Assembly (NCBI GenBank): GCA_018894105.1
Contig: CM032118.1
Span: 31,166,690-31,230,689 of the forward strand
Source: Jacaranda mimosifolia
Taxonomy: Eukaryota; Streptophyta; Magnoliopsida; Lamiales; Bignoniaceae
Length of the DNA: 64,000 nucleotides
Direction of reading: 5' to 3'
This document shows positions 34,584-46,931 of this stretch, one piece after another. Made by a program: the position numbers and the translations under genes. Positions within the stretch are counted from its first letter, which is position 1. The number at the start of each line of letters is the position of its first letter. The notes below the pieces were generated by a model, which worked only from the letters and a program-made list of their open reading frames with translations, was not told where the DNA came from and searched no databases.

Positions 34584-36969
34584 TTCTGAAAATAATAGTA
34601 ATAATAATAATTAAATGATCGCAGCAGCGACAGTCTGAATTTTTGGCCACAGCCAGCTTCCTGATCCCCTACTGGGATTTGGGTGGCAATTGGCATTGGC
34701 AATTTAGGGCCACAGAATGGGCGACGTCCATATTACTCCACGTCGACTTTTTTTGGTTTTTGGTTCAATCTGTTACTATTTTTTGGGCTTTACTTAGTCC
34801 TGGGGGCGGGACATTCGCATGCTCCCGCGGCCAACAGGGATTCCACAAGGAACATTATAACAGAAGGGGATGATAATTATACACACCTTTTTTCTGATTA
34901 TCCCATTATTTCAAAAAGTACCACCACTTCCCTTTAACACTATGGTCGTTGGAGTTAAAAGAAGGTTTTCTTTGAGACTCGAAAAATGGATAATTTTCTT
35001 TTCTTTTTAAATCCTGAAAAACACACACAAATTTGTTAAAGGGTCACCACGACCTTGGTATTAATCACGGGCCATGTGTCTATATGTATTTAGACATAAA
35101 CTTTGGAAAGATTGATGCAATTATCCCTAATAAAAATGGGTTGCCAAATGAGGGATAGAAATAGCCAGTGCTTTTATGATCACTTCATCATTAACCAGAA
35201 GCAATGCTGCAGAGCTCCTGATGATGAAATGTGTTGACAGATAAGGTCATGTATCCATGCATCAACATATTCATCAAAATGCAAGAATAAGATAATTATA
35301 TGATCTGTTTCCTAAATGGACATCTCCGCATCTTTTTCCACAAACTGTTGATGAATATGAGTTGAATCATTCAGAAACACAGGATTGCTTGTACCTCAGA
35401 CATTATAAGCCTGTGGCAAAAGGATGCTGTATCCTAATGGAGTACTCAATGCAACCACCAAGTGCAGTTTTACTTCCTCCAACGAGCTTTCAGGTAACTA
35501 GCGAGTTAAGAAGCTCATCCCAGAAACATAGAGAGAAAAACTTGGTATCCAAACAATAGTAATATTTCCTCATAAATATGCACACATCATAATTAACAGT
35601 AATAGTGCAGTCTGCTATCAAATGTAACCATGCTCAAGATTTGTACAAATTAAACAGCTTCCCTTGTTAACTATTGATCTAAAAGCACGTACCAGTTTGC
35701 ACTGTGATTGGCCAATATGACATTTAGGGACAAGGCAAGTAGTTCCACAGCAGTAAACCTTATTAAACTAGTCTATACATTCACTTTTTCAGCAATGCAA
35801 ACAGCAAACAAATATCCACACGCACACACACACACAGATTAATCACTATCTCAACATTAGTCATTTTAAAGTAAGAGGTTATTTGGATAAACAAGTTCAT
35901 TCCCATAATATTTACTGTTAGAAGAAAGACAGACAATATCCCTCGAGGAGTCTCTGAGCAGCAGCATTGTAAATATGTGGAAACAGATCCCAAAGTCATA
36001 AACACAAAATCAGGAAAGTGAGAGAAACTTGACTGCAAACTTAATAAAGTTTACAAACCAAACTTTAGTTCAGTCAAATCTCTATGACTATAAGATGAAA
36101 GAAAACAGAGATGCATATATTCAAGCCTAATTCATCTGGACCATCATATTCCACCTAAAAGGCCTTCATCAAGAAACAAGGCCCTTCATTCATCCCTTTA
36201 AGAATGTAGCAACAAGCTAATCTCATAGTATTTTGAACCACAAATCAGTTCCAATAGACAAAACATTTCCTAGTATCAAATTTTTTCCAATAACTTAAGC
36301 AAAATCTTCAAAAAGGTAAAAGGAAAATTCATAAGTAATGGTTGCCTTCGAAAGGGTTAAACAAGTCTAATAACCAACATTTCATAGTATCAATCTTTTC
36401 CTATAACTTAAGCAAAATCTTCAAAAAGGTAAAAAGAAAATTCATAACCAATGATTGCCTTCAAACGGATTAAACATGTCTAATAACCAACCAATCAATG
36501 ATAAGGCACCCATTCATCCAGAAGATTGACAAACCTATAAAAAATGTCTCCATGCTTCAAACCAATTTGATCATCAACTCCATACAACAGAAACTTTGAC
36601 AAAGAACACCGAAGGGCAAATACTTGCTTAAGGTTGTAAAAGCAGAATTTCCTAATAAGGACGGCCTTCCAAGTGTAAATATGAGGAGTTATCTTAAAAG
36701 GACATAAACCATGATCACCAACTTTGACAGAAGTTGGAAGATATTGTGAAAGACTCGAGCAGGAAAAATTTCAGTATTTAACAAGAAGCAGCAATCTCAA
36801 CACAAGCAATTTCGAGTTCCAGCAACCACCTCTTAATTATTGAGAATCACATATAACTTGCCCAAATTCTGGAAATATTGTTTCTTAACAGCAATTCTAC
36901 CACAAATACAAAAAGGAAAGAGCACCACTAGAGGCACTGGAGCAAAAGGTAAAAAAACCCTAGGAAGAA
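34584..36969. other. Spacer between two - strand genes
   Basis: This includes the upstream region of the CxxC protein gene (TAA/TTA-rich near 34590-34612, ACGT cores near 34737-34743) and the 3' flank of the complex I gene. No gene was recognised. A tandem duplication is listed separately. Confidence 0.55.
36264..36491. repeat. 114-bp tandem duplication
   Basis: The units 36264-36377 and 36378-36491 match closely, including ATAACTTAAGCAAAATCTTC and the final CTAATAACCAA. About a dozen differences are visible. It lies about 480 bp after the complex I gene's stop codon, on its 3' side. Confidence 0.85.
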
Positions 36970-37389
36970 TTACTTCTTGTACTTGGCAACCTCGCCGTCA
37001 TTTGGGAAAAATCCCATGAGCCTGCCGGCAGAATTCTGGTAGGCGTACATGAAACCTCCCATCACTCCTATCAGACCACCCGTAACCATCGACGGCCCCC
37101 TAATCCCGGGCTTAATCCCTAATCATTCATTACATATAAAACACGTCAACAGATCATACCGCATTTATCCAGAAATGACTAATCAATCAATAAATATTAA
37201 TGGTGCGTAAAGAGGGAGAAAACAAGGTGCACTACCGGAGAGGTATCCGACGACCACGGAAACGCCGGTGATGGTGGTGAGGCGGAGATAATCGAGGGTA
37301 TTGAAATTCGCCACCGTCTTGGTGAAGGGGGGATTCCGATCTATCACCGGGTACTCCGGCTTCACCGACGCCGTTATATCAGTGTTCAT
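36970..37389 (-). CDS. NADH dehydrogenase (complex I) 20.9 kDa subunit, two exons
   Basis: An accessory subunit of mitochondrial complex I, in the inner membrane. Exons are 37389-37236 and 37118-36970; the intron (37235-37119) is GT-AG and splits a Gly codon. The CDS is 303 nt, 100 residues. The N-terminus MNTDITASVKPEYPVIDRNP, the block TVANFNTLDYLR and the second-exon block MVTGGLIGVMGGFMYAYQNS match, from memory, the plant 20.9 kDa subunit (Arabidopsis At4g16450 type). The usual length is a little over 100 residues; here the C-terminus ends VAKYKK. Residues about 37-51 (LTTITGVSVVVGYLSG) and 61-78 are hydrophobic and probably span the membrane. No cleaved presequence is obvious. The start is the first ATG of the frame and matches the family N-terminus. 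Confidence 0.94.
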
Positions 37390-38243
37390 ATTTCTTCTTT
37401 GCTGCTTAGCTTTTTTCTCCTAAAACTCGCAGTCAATCAGATGCCACTGTTTTCAGCTGTCTCGTTTCAAGAAATATATATATATAAATATATGTGGGCC
37501 TGTCCAGCACTCGCGAATGGGCCTTGTTAGCCCAAAGAGTTATTAATCGATCTCTGAGGACAAGTCGGTTGCAGCATTAATCAAAGTTTTATCGGATCTG
37601 GATTCAATTTTAGTCTTAATTTAGCCCAAATCCAACTGATTTTTTTGTCTTTTCTTTTTTTTTTCCTTTTGTTGTGGCAAGACTAGGGATGGCAATGAGT
37701 CCGAAATCTATAAATTCCAACCCAGACCCATCCTACTTGGAGCACGTTTTAAAAATACAAATGAATTTTAAGACAGGTTTGGAGTTGTAATTTTTAAATT
37801 CAAACCAGCCCCAAATCCATGCCATTATAATAATTTATAGTTGGTAGTAGTTAATCTCCATTGAAAATATAAAAAAAAAACGAATAATAATAATTTATAT
37901 ATGATTTTATTTATTATCAATACATTAATATAATGTGTATTCATATTGTATTAAAAAGGTACATATCACATATATGTTCTATATAAAATTAATAATATAG
38001 TCATGACAAATAGTTTATATATTCAATATGGATATATAAATAACAATAATATTTGTAATTTATAACTTTTCAAAACTAAAATATCCATATATAATTTTTT
38101 AAATAATTAATTCTTTGTCAATGGTATTATCTTCTCATATTTAGAAAATTATGATGATATTAATTTTTTTTAAACATACAAAATGAATTTAATACGTTTA
38201 ACGGGTCCAACTCGTCAAGATTCAAATTCGAGGTGGGTGGGTC
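37390..38243. other. Spacer with possible truncated hAT-like MITE
   Basis: The 5' flank of the complex I gene. From about 37686, GGGATGGCAATGAGTC starts like a family of hAT MITEs, and GGGTCCAACTCG appears at about 38202-38213, but no matching right end was found. It may be cut by the neighbouring MITE. Confidence 0.35.
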
Positions 38244-38246
38244 TTA

Positions 38247-38848
38247 GGTCATCTCTAACCCTGGATCTATTTTATGATCCATTTTTTTGCCACATCAGCA
38301 AAAATAGCATTCCAAAAATATAGCACCTCAAATAATATTTTTTTTCCCAACCCAAAATTCTACTTTTTATATTATTTTAGCGTACATAAATATTATTTTA
38401 ATACATTTAGACTAATCTATTTTAATTTTTTGTATTTATATTTTTATTAATTATTAATTAATTTCAATTTCTACAAAATTATTTAAAACATGGAAGAAAT
38501 TAATAATTAAAAAATATTTTGTTAAACAATTTTTTTGGGTTTTGGGAATTATTGGATTGGGAATATTTCATAAATTTACGTTTATGCATAAATATATAAA
38601 AAAAATTAAAATTTATTCATAATTTAATATAATTTTTAAAATTTGTTACATTAATTAAAGTAAATTAAATAAAATAAAAAATAATAAAATAAGAATATGA
38701 ATCCCTGGGTCAAAGTTCCATATTAGAACTTTGACCACAAATTCCAAATTTCGACTCAAAATAACATTTAAGTTGAAGCAATCGAAGTATTATTTTGGGT
38801 TCAAATTCCACAAACAACACCATATTTAGCATAGCATTGGGTATGCCC
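38247..38848. mobile_element. Candidate PIF/Harbinger-type MITE
   Basis: The left end GGTCATCTCTAACCC and the right end (reverse complement GGGCATACCCAATGC) agree at 9 of 15 positions. TTA flanks both sides (38244-38246 and 38849-38851), the 3-bp target of PIF/Harbinger elements. The interior is AT-rich and non-coding. Confidence 0.45.
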
Positions 38849-38851
38849 TTA

Positions 38852-39210
38852 AGTCCACAAAATTTGATAGAGCGAGTCTGTTCTGACAAATTCATCATAT
38901 TGCCATTCCTAAGTAGGACCAAAATCAACCCAAAATTAATGAATAGTTATATTTTTTTTAATACGTTTTCACAAAATACTTTTTATATCTTTTGTATCTT
39001 TGAATAAAACCTTGTACCAGTCCCACCCCTCTAATAGTTATCCCCTTTCTTATCCAATGCCCCCTTTCATATCCAGTGAATTGTCATACATTTTATCTTT
39101 TTTCTAATTGATCTATTTATTCTTTTATTTTCTTCTTTTTGACATATTCATACTTCTAATAAAATATCTATCTCTTTTTTATAAATTTTTGAATGTTTAA
39201 AATATTCCCA

Positions 39211-39241
<31 letters not shown>

Positions 39242-40166
39242 TTTTAGATTCTAATAACTAGATGTTATATGATACATATCATTTATAAATTACATATTTT
39301 ATGTCTACAAGTACTATTTTATTATAACTTCTTAATTTTTATTTACAAAAAAATTAAAAATAAATATATTAAAATAATTTTAATAAATTTGCATTATATA
39401 AAAAATAAATAAGTATTGTTATTGTATGAAAAAATACTATACAAATTTTAGCACATGCATAAAATATACCAAATTGCTAGTTAAATATTATTAATTTATG
39501 GTTTAATGTTGGTGGTGTTTATCTACTATTTTGAAATAATGTTTGGAGTTTTACTTAAAAAATTTTAAGTGATTTTATTTTTTAACTTTTGCGTTTATGA
39601 AAGGAGTGATTTTTAACAAAATTCTTTAAATAGGCATTCGAGCTTAATGATTAATATTTAATTAAGTTTTGTAAAGCATTGTCCAGTATCTACACATTCT
39701 TAATTTAAAATTATTTTAATAATATCAATTTAAGATTTTTATAGTTGATTATAAATTTATAGTTTTTGAAATACAATACATATAAAGTGATTATTAATCA
39801 GTAAATTTGAATATGAATGTGGATACACAAAATTATGGAAGTTTGAATATCAATTATTGGAGATGATTCCAATTTCCAGCTTCAGCTTTGAATTTTGATA
39901 CTAAAATTAGATTAGTGACAGAGAGGCGTGAGAAGATAATGAATATTGATGATGCGTTCCCAGATAATTATGAGAAAACTGATGAGTGATGGAGAATATG
40001 AAAACGACAAAACTAATGGAGACGGAGACCAGAGAACAACAGAGGACCATCCGAAAAGCAACAAAACAACAAGATAAGGTGGTTGCCACTCTACGCTAAA
40101 ACTCGATTAGGGTTTTAGAGCATACTAGCGGCATTACGCATATTCTTCTTATTCCCACCCACAAAT
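38852..40166. other. AT-rich spacer, 5' flank of the mTERF9-like gene
   Basis: This contains a (TTTC)n run at about 39209-39240. No other gene was seen. The last 100 bases are less AT-rich and probably include the mTERF9-like 5' UTR. Confidence 0.55.
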
Positions 40167-43017
40167 ATGGCGGTTTTGTCTCTCTCCACTGCTACTACAC
40201 TCAACCCCTCTCACTCTCACTCCCACTATTCCTCTCTACTTAATTTCGCCGCCTGTCTGCAACTCTCACTCGCTGATCCTCTGTCCAATCCCAGAAGAAC
40301 CAACACCAGAAATTGCTTTACCAAGACGCGAGTTGCCTCATCGCATTCCAATCCCAAGATTTTGAAGTCCAACCGCCGCTCCAGGTACGGCCAAACACTC
40401 TCGCCTTACGACACCGATGAGGACGATGACGAAGACCATGATGGCGTCTCTGGTGAAGTCGATGATGATAAAGATGATTGGTTCTCTGACGTATGTTTTT
40501 TCATTTTCTGTTATATATATATATATATATATATATACATACTTTTTTTTTTCTAATTCTACTATGATTACTGAATTTTACTAAGTTAGTGTAGAATTTG
40601 AACTTACTACTGTGAATGGATATAAAATTTAACGGTCCCCTAATAACTTTTAACTAAAATTTAAAAAAAGAAAAACTTTTTACTGAAATTTGCATCATGC
40701 GTGGACTTTACATTCAATCGGTAGATCCGCACTTTAATGCTTCTCCCGCTTGATTCTTTTTGGATTAAGAGAGAACTATTGGAAGGGCAAATATTCCACT
40801 TTTCTGTTGAACTAAGCTTGGATTGAAAACTTGTCACCAAAGAAATTGGTTTGAAGCTACACTGGCAATAGATTTCTTAACCAATTGCGGCAGTCAGGAG
40901 AATACTTCAATTAGAGAATTCCAAGGAAGTAAAACTGGAATATGAGATGATGAGAAATGTTCTGGAGGTTGATCTAAGATGTATTAGAATGTTGGTGAAC
41001 AATTCAACTGATGACTGCTTACATTGTTATTCTGATACGATACAGGGTTCCATAGAATAATTAGGAGTTACTGACGAAGTGGTTTGTAGGACATAGTTTT
41101 TCTTCATTTTTCTACTAATGTACTTCAGCAGTTCAGCTGGTCTATGTTGAATAAATTCACTGAAATTTCTCCAGCAAACTAAACCCTCAAAATCATGGCA
41201 TCTTAGATTCTTATTCAAAGTACATAATCATAGCAAGTTGTGTATGGATCTTCCAAGAAGGATGCAGAGTTGATTTGTTTAGATGATGAACTATCTAGCC
41301 CGTATATGCTTGATTAATTACTTTAGTTAAGAAGCGACTTGTTCGTCTACTGTTCATTCATCTGTATGATGTGTGAATAGTTCATTTTGATTTAATTAGC
41401 CCATTCTTTGTGGTTAATTGTTTTTCATGTTAATGTTGTGGATATTTTCCAGGATGAATTTGAAGATGTTAAAATTTCAGAGGCTGACAAACGGCGGTTA
41501 AAGTTGAAGAGTGCAGCCAGCAAGGGACAAGGTATAATTCAAAAACTAAGAGAATAGTTCCATGCAAAATAGATCAATTTAAGGAAAATTCTTATATAAC
41601 AGGCAGCACCAGGCACACTGGAAAAGGTTGGGATTTGCAATCATCAAGCCCTGCACGTGACCTTGAAGCAAGGCAGAGCATCTCTGCTGCAAAGAATGGC
41701 AGGCATATAGAGAAGATAGATAGAGATAGTCCTTACAGTGCTTCCATAAAATCGAGCAGCATCGGTTTGAGTCTGAATTCCAAGGATAAGGTACCTGCCA
41801 TCATAATTTGCTATTACATATCACTTTCAATATAAGCCTGATGGTATCATTGCTTTTTGATTGTTCCAGAAAGCAGGAAGCTCTGCCAAGAGCAGATTTT
41901 CTCGTTTGTCAGAAGAATTAGACTTGGATGACAGATATTGTCCACTTCTTGATTATCTGAGCACTTTTGGACTCAAGGAATCACACTTCATCCAGATGTA
42001 CGAGAGGCACATGCCATCCCTTCAGATTAATGTTGAATCAGCAGCGGAAAGATTGGAATACTTGTTGAGTGTTGGTGTTAAACATAGAGATATCAGAAAA
42101 ATAATCTTGAGACAGCCTCAAATTTTAGAGTATACAGTGGAAAACAATCTTAAGGCCCATGTTTCTTTTCTGGGTAGCTTGGGCATTCCAGAGTCCAGGA
42201 TAGGGCAAATAATTACTGCCACTCCATCATTGTTCTCTTACAGTGTTGAGAATTCCTTAAAACCCACAGTTAAATATTTGCTAGATGAGATAGGTATCCA
42301 GGAGAATGATATAAGTAAGGTTGTGCAGTTAAGTCCTCAAATTCTTGTTCAACGGATAGATAATTCCTGGAATACTCGTCTCAGTTTTCTAATGAAAGAG
42401 TTGGATGCTCCCAGACAGAGTATAGTGAAGATGGTCACAAAACATCCTCAAATCCTTCATTACAGCATTGAAGCTGGCTTACTCCCTAGAATCAATTTCT
42501 TACGAAGTATTGGGATGCAAAATTCTGACATATTGAAAGTATTAACTAGCCTTACACAGGTCTTCTTGCTTCTCTTGTGTAATTGATTTGGTAACTTTAC
42601 TCATGATTGCGGTTGCTTAAGATTACTTGTCGTTTAGTATATCTTTTTGGCTGAAATTGTGGTTAAATTTTGATTTAGAGGTGGTATAAAAAATATATGC
42701 AGGTATTCTCACTATCATTGGAGGGAAATCTGAAGCCTAAGTATATGTACTTGATCAATGAACTTAGAAATGAGGTCCACTCTCTGACCAAGTACCCAAC
42801 GTACCTAAGCTTGTCTTTAGACCAACGGATCAAACCCCGCCACCGTTTCTTGGTTTCATTGAAGAAAGCTCCAAAAGGGCCATTTCCTTTGAGTTCATTC
42901 GTTCCAACTGATGAATGCTTTTGCCAGCAGTGGGCAGGAACTAGCTTAGATAAATATCTAGATTTTCGCCAGAGATTACTGCTCAAAGATTTTGCAAAAA
43001 AATATGAAAGGCAGTGA
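40167..43017 (+). CDS. MTERF9: Transcription termination factor MTERF9, chloroplastic
   Basis: An mTERF-family protein acting in plastid gene expression. Coding exons are 40167-40490, 41453-41531, 41603-41790, 41870-42559 and 42703-43017. All introns are GT-AG, and phases close to 1596 nt, 531 residues. Residues 1 to about 60 are Ser/Thr/Asn-rich and basic, like a transit peptide. Next comes SRYGQTLSPYDTDEDDDEDHD, a strongly acidic stretch. After residue about 215 come repeated helical mTERF units with the LxxxP-type pattern (VGVKHRDIRKIILRQPQIL, LGIPESRIGQIITATPSLF, SKVVQLSPQILVQR). The blocks LLDYLSTFGLKESHFIQMYE and FPLSSFVPTDECFCQQWAGT closely match, from memory, Arabidopsis MTERF9 (At5g55580). 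The ATG chosen is the first in the frame. An exon-like segment downstream (43254-43380) is not part of this reading frame. Confidence 0.94.
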
Positions 43018-44861
43018 TGGGCTTTAATCTTTCCTAACCTACTACAGCTGGTGAAGAGCAGTTATTTCTCTGACAATTAGACGAAATATGCGTGGTTCTT
43101 GTGTTGCATTAAGATGCATATAACAGATTAACCTATCCATGGTAAAACTGCTTGTTGACATTTTTCATGCTAACATTTTCCATTTTCATATGGATGTTGG
43201 TGAGGAACCAGGTATTATAGGACTGACGTATAATACTTGAAAATCTGTGCCAGGGCATTGGTCCAGCTCCTTTCTGAAGCTGCTAAAAAATTTGGTGAAG
43301 TTTGCAAGGGCTTTTTACTAACTTCTGGAGAGTCTGACAATCCAATGGCATGCATAATATCCACTCTCCATAGCATCAAGGTAAGATTTAGTCATTTTCG
43401 ATGTAACTAAAGGTCATCTTCTTGTTATTTTCATTTAAAAATAAAGATGAACTCTCTGGAGATTATCATGGTTGGCACATTTTCCTGTAATTGTATTGTC
43501 ATTGCCCGTAACGTGCTCACCTTAAACCTGTTGGGTACTTTCATATGTTGACTATTGAATTAATGAAAGTGAAGTAGCCTTGAAAAACTAGTGGTTTTAG
43601 TAGATTTTGCTCAGGTGTAGATGAACATTCCAACATAAATCCTAAGCATTTTATTTTCAAATGAAATAGTTATCTTGGTGCTTGGTGGTTGAAAATATAT
43701 TTGATGAAAACTAGACAAAGGATGGAAATGTATGCTCAAAAATTAAATCAAGTAAAATTCAAGTCATCTTTCGGAAGTGCCGATGCACTACAATATAAAA
43801 CTTCAGCGCATTTCTGAAATTCTCCGAGTATTATATATCTGGCTACTAGATGCTAATACCATCAGACCGATTCTGATACAGTTTTTCCTAGTTATTCTTA
43901 TGATTGACTAATTTGTTGACACCCTGTATTTAATTCCAACACAAACATAAAGAACAGAAGATTATTTAACACAATGAAAAATTGTGTTGTGCGCCTGAGA
44001 GAGAGTAAGGCATTGAAAAAGTTGAGTTCTAGGAGCAAGAGTGTTTAGCATGGGTTATGAAGGAACTTGCAGAGCTCTAGTGCAAAAGATTTCTCCAAGA
44101 TATTCTGCCATGTTCTATTTGCAATAGTTGATTTCAATTTGTTCTTCCTTCAGCAGGTTTGTAATTCAATAGTAATTTCATCACGGAAATAGATTAGGAG
44201 TGCTCGGCGTTGCTGCTGACAGCTGATACATTACTTAAGGCATATTGTTTTGCATTCATTTGTATTGGACATCCGTTTTTTTCACAGTATATAGAATTAT
44301 GTTGTGCTTTTCATTTTCGCTGCCCACCTCAATCCACAATATGGAGATTTGGTGGCAGAAAGGGCAAGAGATACTGGTGGTTGTATTTTCTCTTGTTATA
44401 TAAGAAGTGTTAATTTTGTCTCTTTGTAAATTTGAACATATGCAATTAAGCGTGGCCTTCTCTTTGCGTTCTTTTAACTAATTCTATTTTATGCGCTTTG
44501 CTTCAATTTTCTGTTCTTACTTTTTAGCATTGCTGTTTTTGCCTTTTCTGGTGTGTTCAACCAAATTATCAGAAACTAAAATATGATGAGAGATTTAGGT
44601 TATGTTAAAATTGCCAGACTGAGGTCTCTTTCATCAGTGTTTTTTTTTTTTTTGTGGGTTTGAGTGCTGATAGATGGTTAGATTGGTGGACGGTATGGCT
44701 AACTGCATTTTGCTGTCAGTGCTGTTTTACGAAGTCTTTGTGGGCTTCCACATGATTATGTTGTCCTGTTTTTCATTGCCATATATGCTTTAATTTCAAA
44801 TGGGTGGGTTGGTTTGTTTGGTTTCGGGGTCTCTTTCAATTGTTGCTAATTATGCACTCTG

Positions 44862-44892
<31 letters not shown>

Positions 44893-46931
44893 TTTGATAG
44901 TTGATTCCGCTAATTACGCTTGTCTTCAGTTTCATTTTCATAAAAGGACACATTTCTGTAATATTGTTGATTGCTTTTTCATTAAACATCCTTTTTTTTT
45001 CTTTTAATTTAATCGACTATGGATCCCAGCTCTTTGAAAATTAAGACAAAGGCAAATGTTTTTTCTTATTTCCTGGGGAGGCGAAATATATATATGATGC
45101 ATATGTCACACCAATGAGGCTTAGAATACTAACAGTGAAGTCGATGCCTCAAAATTGGCGAAATTATAATTATCAATACCATGAACACATGTGCATACTT
45201 TTTATAGTATTTTTAGTTAATAGTAATCGTTACTAATTATTCAAAGTACTGAGAATCGATGGTCACCATACAATAATATAGGTAACCAATTTACTTATAA
45301 AAAGAAGAAAAAAAAAAAAAAGTTTGTGTCGCATTAATTAATTTAAGGCCTCTACCATTGAAACAAAAAATTTATTTTCAATTCATACAAGTCGAATCTT
45401 TTCTTGTTAACCGGCTAATTCCCTCTGCTTCCATGGTGACCGTAACATATTTGTACTATTCCAAAAAGAATTCCCATGGTTAAGAAAATAAATCTTAAGC
45501 TAATAACCCACGATTCGACTTGAATAACCCAACGGTAACCCAAGTAATTTTTTTTCTGCAGTACCGTGGGTTCACTATCTCGGCCAGAAATTATACCCTC
45601 TCTTGAATTAGCGATGTTTCTTTGATGCAAGAAAGACAAATTATAAAGGGGGGTGGGCCGGGGAGGCATGCATTAATTACATATTTTTCAGCTACATATC
45701 CATGGCAGAGGATGGAAGATGCATCTTTCGTTAAATCTATAAAATATTTGGTAACGTCTCGCTAATATAAAGTCACTTTCAGACCATCGATGGATGCATT
45801 GTCTAATATGGTGGTCATATCCTTAGCGGGGACCCACCCCCCTCTTCTCTACACATCAACAAATTAATGTTTTATGGCTGCTCCCTCCCTCCTATCCCAT
45901 CTACCAAATGACAAAAGAGTAAAGAGAGGAAGAGAAAAGGCAAGAAACCAATGGTTACATCATTTATTCATGTCATGCGATATTAGCCATCTCAGTCTCA
46001 GTCTGAGTCCCAGTCCCAATCCCACTAGCATGGCCCAGAAAGACACAACTACCCATCGAACCACCAATCAGTTTTGACCACAAAGAGATGGACAAATAAA
46101 TTAGGCAAACCCACATATCAGTATATCACCACACAACCAAGAGCAACAAAATTACAAAAAACTAACTATCTAGGGACTAGGAAGAATTACAATTCATTAA
46201 GATTTTCAAATTATATCAAGGGCGCAAAGGAGCAACACCAAATTCCAAGTCGCAAAATCTGTCTTCAGATAATAAAAGCCACAAAAAGTGCCATTTGGGA
46301 AGATAAGCAGTTCCCCAAAACCAATCAAACCCTATCTCATCTGGTAATGCACAACAAAGGAACTACTAAATAAGAACAAGAGAGATTGATGAATGATGAT
46401 GAACTATGTTTTAGATTGATTTTTAAAAGATATCATCATAACAAACCGTCTTTAAACTAGTAAAAAGAAACCCTTCTACTTCTCTATAAATAACTTATTT
46501 AATCTATGCAGAGATTTTAAACATATTTTCACGTCTCTTCTACCGTCACCATCATATGATATGTACTGGTGCCTACTTTGTTTCATCTCCCAAGTCCGGA
46601 CTCCTATATTACATTCTTTTCTCAAAGGACTACATAGAACCCTATTCTTTCTATGAAAGAGATGATTTCTAAAGGAAAACCAAAAATCAGAACCTCCTTA
46701 CATGTGCTTCTCCGTATCATATGCATCATGCCTACCTCTCTCAACCCAAGTATCATATGGCTTCTGATGTTTCTTCTAATTATATGTACTTGCAGCATAA
46801 CTTTGACTTGGCAGCAAGCTGAGTAGAATGGAATAGACAAAAAAGAAAGAACCTTATTCCTGTCAACTAATGATTTTGCCTTCTAAAACCCGCACCTCTA
46901 TCAACTCTATAATCTTGTGTCCTTCACGAGA
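43018..46931. other. Spacer between convergent genes
   Basis: This lies between the mTERF9-like gene and the CCCH gene, which are convergent. It holds both 3' UTRs, an exon-like segment at 43254-43380, a T-run near 44639-44654, a (GT)n run at about 44867-44891 and A-rich runs near 45300-45320. No further gene was recognised. Confidence 0.55.
44867..44891. repeat. (GT)n microsatellite
   Basis: About 12 GT units in the spacer. Confidence 0.9.

Noticed and set aside
34643..34937. 76- and 84-codon frames upstream of the CxxC protein gene
   Set aside because: Overlapping frames in the promoter side, no homology recognised.
45415..45669. 84-codon - strand frame with a hydrophobic end
   Set aside because: No family recognised and no splice context; spacer between 3' ends of two genes.
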